64,000 nt of DNA from Pictodentalium vernedei (Eukaryota > Mollusca > Scaphopoda > Dentaliida > Dentaliidae): contig CM062297.1 in NCBI GenBank assembly GCA_031216915.1, forward strand, positions 542,150,971 through 542,214,970. The letters are read 5' to 3'. Numbering within the stretch: position 1 is the first letter of the stretch; each line of letters opens with the position of its first letter. Positions 1-10,050 of this stretch are shown in pieces. The position numbers were made by a program, and so were the translations under genes. The notes under the pieces were generated by a model that saw only the letters and a program-made list of their open reading frames with translations, did not search any database and had not been told where the DNA came from.

Positions 1-735
1 GGATCTGGAGAAGAAGATTTTTTAATGTTTTTCCCATTGCCTACAGTGTTAAAAAGTGCTGACTCAGCACTTTTTCAAAGTCCCGAAACTGTACCCTATG
101 ATAAAACCGATGGCAATTTTTTTTACCAATTCTTTCTGTTGGTCCTAAGGAAGCTTCACACCAAATAAAAATTCTCGGTGCCGTGCAGTTTTGGAGATAT
201 GGGCGTTTTAATTTTTTTCTATTTTTAGCTCCTGCGGTTCCCATGGGGCTACGGGAAAAAAAATCAGCATAAATTAGGTACTTATGACCCAATAAGCCCT
301 CACATAAAATTTGGTTCAAATCAGCCTCTCGGTTTGGAAAATAGAAATTTTGGGCGGGGCAAAAAATGTTGCCCCTCCCATAACGACGCCAAGTATAGCC
401 CCACAAACTTCTCTTGAACAAATCTGAGTCTACACCTCAAAAGGAAGCTGCACACCAAATATCAAGTCCCTGCTACTGCTGGTTCATGAGAAGAAGATTT
501 TTTAAGATTTCAGCACACTTTTTGGGTGTGGCCCTACCCACGGGCGGGGCAACTTGATTTGAAGAAAATCAAATTGCGATGTCATAACAAACTATTATCT
601 CAAATATCAATTAAATTGGTTCAGCGGTTTGGGAGGAGAAGACGCAAACACCATGTTCACGGACGAGGGACGACGGACGGTGAGTGATCACTATAGCTCT
701 CCTGACTGAAAGTCAGGTGAGCTAAAAACCAAGCT
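1..735 (+). mobile_element. Right end of pearl/Helitron-like element (block A, copy 1)
   Basis: Non-coding repeat. It begins inside a monomer of the ~167 bp satellite seen at 49016-50765 ('ggatctggagaagaagattt') and runs through two further 'gaagaagatttttta' segments. It ends in a 12-bp stem with a 3-nt loop (arms 696-707 and 711-722, one mismatch, loop gaa) followed by taaaa. A tandem ~160 bp array running into a unique end capped by a palindrome and CTAA is the layout of bivalve pearl elements and of non-autonomous Helitron-like repeats. The hairpin sits closer to the terminus than in canonical Helitrons, so the class is tentative. Open frames here, such as the one on the minus strand at 41-421, show no protein family signal. 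A second copy lies at 50762-51487. Confidence 0.5.
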
Positions 736-737
736 TA

Positions 738-960
738 GAATTTTATTACATTACGGGCCTGGAAAAGTGTAATTTGTATCTAATTTTTTAAAATTTTTAT
801 TACATTATGGGTACCTAACATTTATTACACGTTATTACATTTATTACATTATGGGTCGTTTTTTATTACATTATGGGTTCGTATTACATTATGGGTCGTT
901 TTTGTATTACATTATGGGTAGGTATTACATTATGGGCATTTATTACATTACGGGTCGTAA
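738..960. repeat. ATTACATTATGGGT minisatellite
   Basis: About ten degenerate copies of TTATTACATTATGGGT with variable spacers (tcgtttt, tcg, aggt, gcatt). The array ends at about 960, just where LINE RT sequence starts on the minus strand, so it marks the 3' truncation point of that LINE. A second copy lies at 51493-51715. Confidence 0.8.
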
Positions 961-965
961 CAACT

Positions 966-2858
966 CGTAACAGACGACTAAAGACTTTACTACCGTTATT
1001 TTTCTTAGCACCGAGAGATTACGTTTTGACCACTGCAGTAGAGTTTTTCTCACCTCCCTTAGTTTCTTGTTATAATTTATGTGGTCAGTTTTATCAAAAC
1101 TTTTAGTGAACTCGATACCTAATACGTTAAATGTTTCCTCGTTCCAGTTAATTTTCCACCTATCGCAATATTTTTCTGTACAATCCTTTTTACTGCCGAT
1201 CCAAACTGCCTGGGTTTTATTATAATTTATTTTTAAACCCGAAATATGTTTGAAAGCATCCAGTGTGTTCATCGCTGCCTCCACTGACTGGGGTGATCCA
1301 TCCAAGAAAAGTGATGTATCGTCAGCATATTGTGATATCTTAACATCAATATTTCCTACTCTTATACCCTTTATTGCTTTGGTTGACCTAATCATAATTG
1401 CTAAAATTTCTGCACATATTAAGAATATGTACGGTGACAATGGGTCCCCTTGCCTGCAGCCTCTGCCTAATGGAAAAAAACGTGAAATCTGAGAATTTAC
1501 ATTAATGCAGGATGAGATATCATTATAGAGCGTATGTATGTAAGATTTAAAGCATTGGCCAAAATTTAAAAATTCCAAAGCCTTATCGATAAATGACCAT
1601 GATATGGAATCAAATGCCTTTTCAAAATCAATCAAGAGGAGAAGCCCTGCAATATTGTCTTTTTTGTCTGAAAAGGAACATCAGAAATTAATCTAATATT
1701 TTCCCCTATGTAGCGCCCTTTTAAAAAACCTGTTTGATCATTATGTATTATTAGTGGCAGCAGATCTTTTAGCCTATTTGCTAAAATACCGGACAAAATT
1801 TTATAAGATGTGTTCAGTAGCGATATTGGCCTCCAATTTTTAATTAGATGACGTGGTTTGTTTGGTTTTGGTAACAACGTTATTACACCTTGGCGTTCGG
1901 TAATCGACAGCTTTCCTTGTGAAAGTCCAAAATTTAAGGAACTGACTAGGAAACTTCCTATATCAAGCCAGAAGAATTTAAAGAATTCTGCCGAAAAACC
2001 GTCAGATCCCGGACTTTTATTATTTTTTCATATTTTTGAGAAAATAAAGTGCTTCCGAGTATGTTATTGGCTTTTCAAGTTTTTCCGATTGTTCTGAATT
2101 TAATTTAGGAACATCACTATTTCTATTGAAATTATCGTTATTGTATATTAGTGAATCAATATCTATCGTTTTATTTAATGAGTCATTAGATTTATAGAGA
2201 TTTTTATAAAATGAACATATTTCATCAATAATGTGATTTTGATCTGTGTATACTACCCCGTCCTCCGATTCGATTTTGGTGATCGTTTTATTAATGAAAT
2301 TTCTCCTTTCTAAATTAAAAAAATATTTACTTGGCTTTTCCCTATTACTCGGCCAGTTTGCTCTTGACCTGATTAGGGCCCCCTCCATTTTCGTTGTTCT
2401 AAAATTTTCAAGTTCCTTTTTACTGTTCTCTATTTCATTCAACATAGTTTCATTTAATACGTCCGAATCTTCTAGTTTAGCAATTTTCTCTTTCAATATT
2501 TGTTCTTCTTTTGACCTTGTACGTTTAAGTTTGGATGAAAATTGTATTGTTTCCCCCCGAATTTCCATAAGTTAGGTTTCAAAAAATAGTTGATCGTCTA
2601 TAAGTAAAGGCCATGAGATATCGGTTTCATTTTGAATTTTGCTTCATCAGTGTACTGTTCTTTTACACGTTTGACTGTGTTTTTTACTATATTTATATAT
2701 TCTCAGTTCGTTAAAAGGGAATTATTGAACTTCCAGAAACCCCGCCCTCGTTTAAACCCTGAAGTTTTTAGCGTTATGTATACCAAAGAATGATCAGACA
2801 AAGCAAATCTTTTTAAGTGGGTGTTCCAGAGCTTGCAGTGGTTAATTTTTGCATTGCA
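966..2858 (-). pseudogene. Decayed APE-type non-LTR retrotransposon (L1/Tx1-like), partial ORF2
   Basis: Reading 5' to 3' on the minus strand: the C-terminal end of an AP-endonuclease domain (SDHSLV motif then RGRGFWKFNNSLL, about 2850-2703), a linker with the ANWPSNREKPSKYFFNLERR signature (2568-2020), the RT fingers (KPRHLIKNWRPISLLN, 1877-1632) and the RT palm (IDFEKAFDSI, GCRQGDPLSPYIFLICAEIL and QYADDTSLF, the last Asp pair at 1318-1329). It encoded target-primed reverse transcription. It is broken by in-frame stops at 2700-2702 and 2572-2574 and by frame slips in T/A runs at 2023-2028 and 1660-1665. The endonuclease N-terminus and everything after the RT thumb are missing. The clade call rests on motif resemblance; CR1/L2-like clades are possible but less likely. 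Confidence 0.85.
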
Positions 2859-4419
2859 TGTTTGAGGAAACTGGTGTTGTAGAAGGTGTTCACAATGTTG
2901 AAAATGCAATTGTTCATCACCTAAAATACCTAAAATTGCACCTCATAGTTGCCTTTGTACGGGCGGGGGGAGGGGGGGGGGCACTCAAATTCCTCCCTCA
3001 ACTTTTCCTTGTTTATGCCCTTTGTACCTAATTAGCTTTTTCATGAGAGCATGTGGAAAGTACAGTTAGCTAATTATCGGGAGCCTTTTACATGGGCACT
3101 TTTTAAAAAAAATTTAAATCACAGTATGGCACATCCCACTGGTGGAAGGAGCACGTCAAGTTTCCTTCATTTTGGGGATGAATCTACATAATGAAGAAAA
3201 AACACCAAATGGCTGGAAGTGTATTTTTCCCATGCTGGCGGGAAAGGGGACTGATTAGTGGTGGAACTGGCATCGCACAGCCCCCTGTCAGAGAGGTCTA
3301 ACCCCTCTGTTGTATTCTTGTACTTGGAATACCCCTGCCCCACTCCCCTTTTGAGAGGTTGCACACACATACATACAGATTTTTCATTAGCAAGACTTTA
3401 CTTTCAGTTGGAAAGAGTTTGAAGTTAAAAAAATGTTGTATTTTGTTTTGTACAAAATAATAATACTTGGGTCTTCCCCCGATTTTGTGGTGATATTAAT
3501 TCACCATAATGGCGATAATGCCCCACAAAGTAGAGTTTCTGAATCTCAAGCCATTTTTGTAAAATTGCATGTGGGCAAGCATGTGGTATCAGTAATTATC
3601 ATCAAAGTAAGTTGATAACTGATCTTTTATTTTCCATAAATATGAATTTGTATACACACTACTTTTACACTGGTATAAATCTTTAGTCCTGGATCCTTAA
3701 AGTTCATATTGCCACTTTTGTCTACTCTTGATTTTTTGATGGTGATACTATACTTCCAGTCAAACCTAAACATTCACATTTTCTAATGTTTCCTTACATT
3801 TGTTTTCTTGTCAATCATTTGTATATATTTTAATCAACAATGTATGCATGGAAAAGATGTAAAATATTTTTTAAACCCAAATCCAAAGTTTTCAGGATCC
3901 CAAAGTCGATTGCATGCAGATTTACAACTGAGATTGCTTTTATTGAATCTCTCATCAAATCAAATTCCTTGACCTGACTTCAGTTCTGATATCTATGATT
4001 TTTTCTTTTTTACTAGAACATATGTTTGTAAAATAGGTCTAATTTTCAAGGCATGTTTCTTATGTTGTGATAGTATTTTTTAGCACAACTTGTCATAAAT
4101 GAAACATGATAAAATTAGTAAGTTTGATGCAACAGGACCTATTAGTTGGGCCTACTGTGATACATGTAAATGAGTAATAATACCATTAATTTATAATGGT
4201 ATTTACTTTTCTCAAGTATATGTTTGATGTACATGTACACTGTACAGGCACATTGAAACTTGGTCTTTTTTGTGTGATCATCATTTACGGCGTGACAGTC
4301 AAGTGGGTGTGATTGGTCTAGAGAAAATTCTGATTTATTGATTTATTGTGTTTTGCACACTCTCATCTCCTGCACTTGACTATTAACGGTTTGCATGCTG
4401 TTGGCGAATATTGCTGCCA
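2859..4419. other. Non-genic part of block A
   Basis: I see no gene here. The stretch holds a G-rich tract near 2960-2980, the 10-bp-stem palindrome aataccatta...taatggtatt near 4178-4203, and TACATGTA-like words near 4155-4245. It recurs almost unchanged at about 53610-55174 with small indels, for example 5 bp at 2855 and 4 bp near 3025. Confidence 0.6.
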
Positions 4420-4420
4420 G

Positions 4421-5390
4421 GACAGGATTTTGCTTGCCATTGATATAAGTAGAATTTGGGCACATTTAATAAACGTTTGCCCTTATAAATTAAATGCATT
4501 TATTCGCTAATAATTTCTTATGTAAAATATAGATGAATTTTTCATCAACTCTAATCATGGCTGCTTCACAGCAGCCATGACTAGATCTGATGAAAAATAT
4601 ATTGAAAATACTCAACGGGTTATAAGTTAATAATATAACACTTTGGCCAGCCGCTGATTTGTCGCGGTTCTCTAACGAGAAGGCCATGATTACCCCTGTA
4701 CTCCCAACTGCCTCCCTATTCCCACGCTTCTCCTCTCCTCCCAACACTCGGAGACGAACTGCTTGATGATATCCCTTGTCCCATTCTTCCCAATCTCTCC
4801 GATTAGCATTTTGACCCTCTCCTTTGAGTCTCCCCCTAACCACATGTCCTTCATTCTCCCATCCCACTTCCCCATTATACTCCCAGTGAATCTCATTCTT
4901 TTAGACTGATACTTTGGGCATTCTAGAAGAAAGTGTTCCAGGGTCTCCACCATGTCCAAGTTACACATCTGGCACTCCCTTTCACCGTCTTTCCCAATTT
5001 TTCCCCTCAGCTCCAGGGATCGCGACCTCAGCTTGAACAACAGTGACCCCCAAAGGTGCCATCAAGGTACTCTTCAAAACCTGGCTTCTCTTTATCACGC
5101 AGGCCACCCAAAGACCTCTTAGATTTGACCCCCTCTCGCCAATTACGGTTACAATCCTCCATGACCCTTTCTCTGACGATTTTTTTACCCTGGTTTGCCC
5201 CAACGTCCAGGTCCGAGATCTCCAATGAGTAGTTCTCTACTAGCTCCCTCACTTGGGCCATCCACCCCGTTTTGATATTTGAGTTGAAAATTCTCAGGAA
5301 CATTACTTTACACCATCGGCTGTCGGGGAGATTTACCAAATAATTAAGATAACCGAGCTTCAACAGGTTTATCCTGTCCTTGATCCTCAT
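4421..5390 (-). pseudogene. C-terminal end of a second LINE ORF2 with CCHC finger (copy 1)
   Basis: The minus-strand frame from 5390 (MRIKDRINLLKLGYLNYLVN...) to about 5045, then one frame over to 4690, gives the post-RT thumb and tail of a CR1/L2/jockey-like ORF2. The tail ends in CQMC...ETLEHFLLEC, a C-x2-C-x9-H-x4-C zinc finger at 4918-4974. That finger is typical of these LINEs and is thought to bind RNA. The RT palm is absent, so this is a 5'-truncated insertion. The frame slip lies in the five-C run at 5047-5051. Sequence continues as a 3' UTR to 4421, which is also the edge of the tandem unit. Identical copies are at 17293, 30166 and 55176. Confidence 0.8.
4537..4598. other. Long imperfect hairpin in LINE 3' region
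   Basis: 29-nt arms (4537-4565 and 4570-4598) with a tcac loop. The inner ten pairs, catggctgct/agcagccatg, are perfect and the whole arm has about four mismatches. It lies downstream of the LINE coding end on the minus strand. LINE reverse transcriptases often recognise 3' UTR stem-loops, which is the likely role here. A miRNA-like precursor cannot be excluded. Copies at 17409-17470, 30282-30343 and 55292-55353. Confidence 0.7.
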
Positions 5391-5595
5391 CCACCCAAGC
5401 TCACCCCTGATGAATAGCTAGTCCAAACATGGTCTGAAAGTCCGTAATATGCTTTTTGGGTTTGGTACGTCCTTTCAGTCCAACATACTTCCCATTCCTC
5501 CTATGGTAAAACTGAACAGCCGATCGAAATCATCAATTTTTGAAAAACGAATTTGTTTTGTGATAAAACTATAAGCATTTCTGAAAAGAACGTAA
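5391..5595. other. No gene seen
   Basis: This links the LINE fragment to the 250 bp module. It has no recognisable coding or RNA feature and recurs identically in units 2 and 3. Confidence 0.5.
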
Positions 5596-5844
5596 AATTA
5601 CCTTTTCATTCGCGTATCTCTCGTCCAAATATTCCCAATAATAGGCCTACCGTCATAATCTTATTTTTTTCTGAAAAACGCGTAACAGATTCTTTACGCA
5701 GACAGCTGTTTTCTTCTTCCACTTTGAATATTATTGGGGAGAATGTGTTTCGTGGAAAGGGGTGACGAAACGCACTGGCGGAAAAGAACGGTGTGCAAGA
5801 CTGCAGACACACACGTTCAGTTTTCTCTTTCGTACGCGATTTTT
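5596..5844 (+). repeat. ~250 bp module, also present inverted at 45142-45382 and 62497-62684
   Basis: Runs from aattaccttttcattcgcg to ctttcgtacgcgattttt. The reverse complement is found at 45142-45382 and, shortened, at 62497-62684, at roughly 90% identity by eye. It has no protein signal. Its right end abuts the 10 kb insertion. Confidence 0.8.
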
Positions 5845-5891
5845 AGATTCACCTATTTCTAATAGGTGAATGTATTGTTATTGCTATTTTT

Positions 5892-5930
5892 CTTTTTTTT
5901 TTTTTTTTTATTTTTTTTTTATTTTTTTTT
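5892..5930. repeat. T/A homopolymer tract
   Basis: Almost pure T, with two A interruptions in unit 1 and one in units 2 and 3 (about 18764-18803 and 31637-31676). This is the only clear difference I see between units 1 and 2. Confidence 0.9.
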
Positions 5931-7129
5931 CTTTCACCGATTCTTGTCTGACGGATTACGCGAAAACGGTCTGTACGATTTTGCTGAAATTCAGCACACT
6001 TGTAGAGCACCATGCGAAGTTTCTCACCTGGGTCATGGCATTTCTGAAGTTTTTCGTTTTCTGCCAAAATCGTACAAAATGTAGCCAAAATGTCACGTTT
6101 TGCCCCAATTCTCAAAAATGCTCTGGGCGATTGGGCCGAAACGTTCCTAGTATTTGAAGCATGTGCACTTGCATCTGTCTGCATAGGCAGTATTACCCAC
6201 GTTGACCCTGTTTTGCCACAAACGTCACCCAAAAATGCATTTTGGGCGAAAAATGCCAACATTCACTTGCGATTTCTCAGCACTGCAATCACATTTTCTC
6301 AAATCACGTCCAGTGAGAAGATTGGGCATTCATCCAAGAACAATATTGCTGTTATATGTTTTATTCATAGTTTTAGATTTCACCCAGTTTTCTGGCCTTG
6401 AATCAGAGTACCCTAAAAGTCTACCTAAAATTCGCTCATTTTGAGTTCAGTTTTCTTCCACTTTGGAATGGAATATTGAAAAATAATTTACATGTCCGCA
6501 TTCACAATTGCCTACCAATCATATTTTCTGTTGTAAGTTTGGTTGTAAAGTTCAACCCTATGCCCATTCTGGTTGCCTAAAAGTAGGTACCGTCCAAGAA
6601 AACTTCAATTTTTTAGAATTTGGTAACTTTAAGTGTCAATTTACTCCATAGCTAATTGATTGAGTGCTGAATGTTTTCTATGGCTGCATGCAGCTGTCAA
6701 TGTACAACAACTTTTGTTCTATAAGTTATTATAAAAAGTTTAACCCTTGGCAGATTTGGGAGCTCCCATAAGGGTACTGTCGGAATAATTGCTGTTTTCG
6801 CCAACTTTCACATGCGATTTCTCAACACTGGAGATATATTTTCTCAAAGTTTTTTTCATGAGAAGATAGGGCGTACATCCTAGAACAATATTGCTGTTAT
6901 ATGTTTTATTCAAAGTTTTACTCTTCACCCAGTTTTCGGGCCTTGAATTGGAGTACCCACAAATTCGTTTTAAAAGTTGTTCACTTTGCTGGTATAATAT
7001 TTCTCAAGTGTTGTTATCAGTAAGTGTCAAATATGATTGATAGACAACAGGTGTTTATTTGTGTAAGATGATTTTAACTGACCAGCATTCAGATGCTGTT
7101 TTTCTTATTTAATAGAGAAAAAATGCACT

Positions 7130-8320
7130 TTTCAAAACACTCATTAACCCTCTTTTACTGGTTTTTATTCCAACAAACCAATATTGCTACAATGCTGTTG
7201 ATTTCTAACTTAACCCTGCATGCGTGGTTACAGAGAATTAGATATGGATTTCCAGAAAATGTGGCTGGAATAATATGAAATACGGTCTGCCAGTGTGTAT
7301 GCCAACCTACCTGCCAGACAGCAAGCACGCCCTGAATTCGATTTTAACCATTCACCAGTCATTTCTGTGTGAAAGAGTAGAGTTGGAAGAGTTGTCAGAA
7401 ATGCCCACCTGCCCTGACTTCAACATTAACCATACAACAGTCATGCCAGTGTGAAAGAGAACCCTCTGTTAACCCTTTTGTTACTGATTTTTTAATTGCA
7501 ACTGAATAGATAAATGTGTGGTGACACTATTTCCTAAGCAGTATTGCTATGATGCTGTTGATTTCTAACTCTAACTTAACCCCGTGCACATGGTTTCAGA
7601 GAAGTAGATATGGATTTTCAGCAATTATGGCTGGAATATTATGAAATGCAGTCTGTCGGTCTATCTGTCTTGACAGCAGGCCTGTACTGACTTCGATTTT
7701 AACCATTCACCTGTCATGCCTGTGTGAAAGAGCACAGTCGGAAGAGTTGCTAGAAATGCCTGCCTGCCTGCTTGCCTGTGTGCCAGCCCGAAAAATCCTG
7801 CTAAACCGCCCGCCAGCCTACCTGCCTGCCCTGGCTTCGACATCAACCATACAACATTCATACCAGTGTGAAAGAGAACAGTAGGTTAACCCTCTTTTAC
7901 TGATTTTATTGCAACAGAATTGATAAATGTGTGCTCGCACTATTTCCTAAGCAATATTGCTGTTATGCTGTTGATTTCTAACTTAACCCTGTACGTGTGG
8001 TTTCAGAGAAGTAGATATGGATTTTCCAGCTATTATGGCTGGAATAATATGAAAATGCCGTTTATCAGTCTGTCTGCCTACCTACCTGCCTGACAGCAAG
8101 CATGTCCTGACTTCGAGTTTAACCATTCACCTGGCATGTCTCTGTGAGAGTTCAGTTGAAAGAGTTGTTAAAACTACTTGCCTGCCTTCCCGAAAAAAGC
8201 CTGTAGACCCGCCAGCCTGCCCTGCCTGCCCTGACTTCGACATTAACCATGCTACATTCATGCCAGTGTGAAAGAGCATAGTCTGCTGACTCTCTTTTAC
8301 TGATTTTAGTTCCAACAGAA
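7130..8320 (+). repeat. ~400 bp sub-repeats with CCTG-rich cores (half 1)
   Basis: Repeated block: ttaaccctcttttactg, then caatattgct, gtagatatggatttccagca, a cctgcctgcctacctacctg run, gattttaaccattcacc and gtgtgaaagagtacagtcgg. There are about three to four diverged copies. The frames inside, rich in QAGRQAG-type repeats on the minus strand, are translations of CCTG microsatellite and not genes. Confidence 0.75.
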
Positions 8321-8429
8321 TTTAACCCTGAGGTTAACCCTTGCAGATTTGAGAGATCCCATAACGGTACAGTCGGAATAATTGTTGCTTTCGCCAACTT
8401 TCAAAGGTGATTTCTCAACACTGTAACCG

Positions 8430-9200
8430 TCCATTGGCCTTTCGGTGGTGCAACATGAAGCTGCAAATAGTTAAGGTTGAAAAGTTCATTAAATAAACAG
8501 ATATAATGCCAAACTCAGTCGGTGACAGGTAAATAATGAATGGAAAAAGCCATTGAATTGAGAATAAAAGTAGGGACGAATCATGCCCTTGGTTTCCACC
8601 TGATCCGCGGTGTTTCCACGCGGTCTCGGCACTCGGCAAAGATACTAAGCTGTCGGCCAGGGAGAGTAGAACACACTCTGAGAATTTGAAGTTGCTATAT
8701 TGCACGGTAGGGACATAATTGGCGTATATCCAACAATGTATCTGTTCAATTTGAATGTTAAATTAGCCAGATGACGGCTTTTTCGCCACCGTGAAAAGTT
8801 GTCAGTTTCTGTCGGGACGGCCTAAAATAAGCAGTTTAACTCCACACTTTCTGTCGAATGTGAATGTGCGAATATTTAAAGCTGAACAATTCATCAAATC
8901 GACAGAAAATGATGCCAAACTCGACCGACTTGTGGTGGGTAAATAGTGAATGGAAACGGCATTGCGTTGGGAATAGACTAGAGACGAATCGCCCCCATAG
9001 TTTCCACGTGATCCACGTTGTTCCCACGCGGTCACGCCACTCGACAAAAGATACTAGTCTGTCAAGCAAGGATAGTAGAACAACATCTGAAATTTCGTGT
9101 ATCTGCCTTCACTGGCCTGGATGCAGTGGGCATATGAGCGACACTGCTGTCTGTTCAATTTTAATGTCAAATTAGTCAAATTACCGCATTTTCGCCATTA
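8430..9200 (+). repeat. ~390 bp module, two tandem copies
   Basis: Shared words: gaatggaaa...ggcattg, agggacgaatc, ggtttccac, cacgcggtct/a cggcactcg and gatactaa. Copies begin near 8430 and 8830, with a third in the second half near 13826-14130. No coding signal. Confidence 0.65.
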
Positions 9201-9365
9201 ACCCATGCGCGATTTCTGTCCACTTTTCATTTTTTGGCAATTTTCTAACTGTTACCAGCTCAGCGGGGTCCATTTGGCGCCAGTGTACACAAAGCATCTT
9301 TCTGTCACCAGCATCTCTTCACCAGTGACTGTGAATCAAAACGATTCAAGTGGAACTACCTCAGA

Positions 9366-9465
9366 GAGGGAACAGTGCCACAACCCCAGACATACACCCA
9401 GCGTCAGGTTGCACCGAGGGAACAGTGCCGCAACCCCAGACATACACCCAGCGTCAGGTTGCACC
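9366..9465 (+). repeat. 50-bp direct repeat, two copies
   Basis: gagggaacagtgcc[a/g]caaccc through gcgtcaggttgcacc, at 9366-9415 and 9416-9465, one mismatch. The second half of the insertion has a single copy near 14335-14385. Confidence 0.85.
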
Positions 9466-10050
9466 GGTTAGAACAGTACCAAATTAAACCTGTCACCGCC
9501 ACTCATCATAACTCTACATCTCAGCCAATTCTAGGCCGATTTCCATGAAATTTTCACTCATTTTTCCTAAAGAGTTACGGCATGGTTTCACAGAGCGACA
9601 TCAATTTTTGCATTTTTGATTGTCAGGAGAGTGTATGTGCAGTGCGGGGTGGGGGGGGGGGGGGGTGGAGTCCCACGACGGGCCTATGCTTGGTTTCGGG
9701 ACTTTCTAATAATATGACTTAATTTGTGCGAACTTCATGAACAAACAACAAGCGCTGAAAGTTTGGAATCGCTGCTACGAAAACATTCGTCACAATCTAC
9801 GATGCCACATACACACATGTTGTTATTATTAAATATACACGATCTGTTCAACAGGTTTGCTATTTCCCCCTAACTTGGACATTAACCATACAGCATTCAC
9901 ACCAATGTGAAAGAGTATTGCCGAAAGAATTGTTAGACACTGTAGGGAGTTATCTATCGGCTATGCACTTAATATAGCCTAAAAAACCTACCAGCTCTAT
10001 ATGCAATCTTATGTCGCTGCTGCCTAAAAAGACAAGCGGAATAGGTGAAT

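Larger units (their letters stand above)
5956..10050 (+). repeat. Composite-insertion half 1 (4095 bp)
   Basis: Starts ttacgcgaaaacggtctg and ends aagcggaataggtgaat. The same start and end words bound 10051-14847, so the two are a diverged tandem duplication. Shared landmarks include tttaacccttggcagatttg (near 6739 and 10840) and attaacccatgcgcgatt (near 9198 and 14165). Non-coding. Confidence 0.75.

Noticed and set aside
41-421. 126-residue minus-strand frame, nearly repeated at 50856-51176
   Set aside because: It lies wholly inside the repeat end, has no recognisable domain and is altered by small indels between the copies.
5849-6262. 137-residue minus-strand frame with a Lys-rich end
   Set aside because: The Lys run is the T tract read backwards; the rest is repeat sequence that is frame-broken in its diverged duplicate near 10050-10300.
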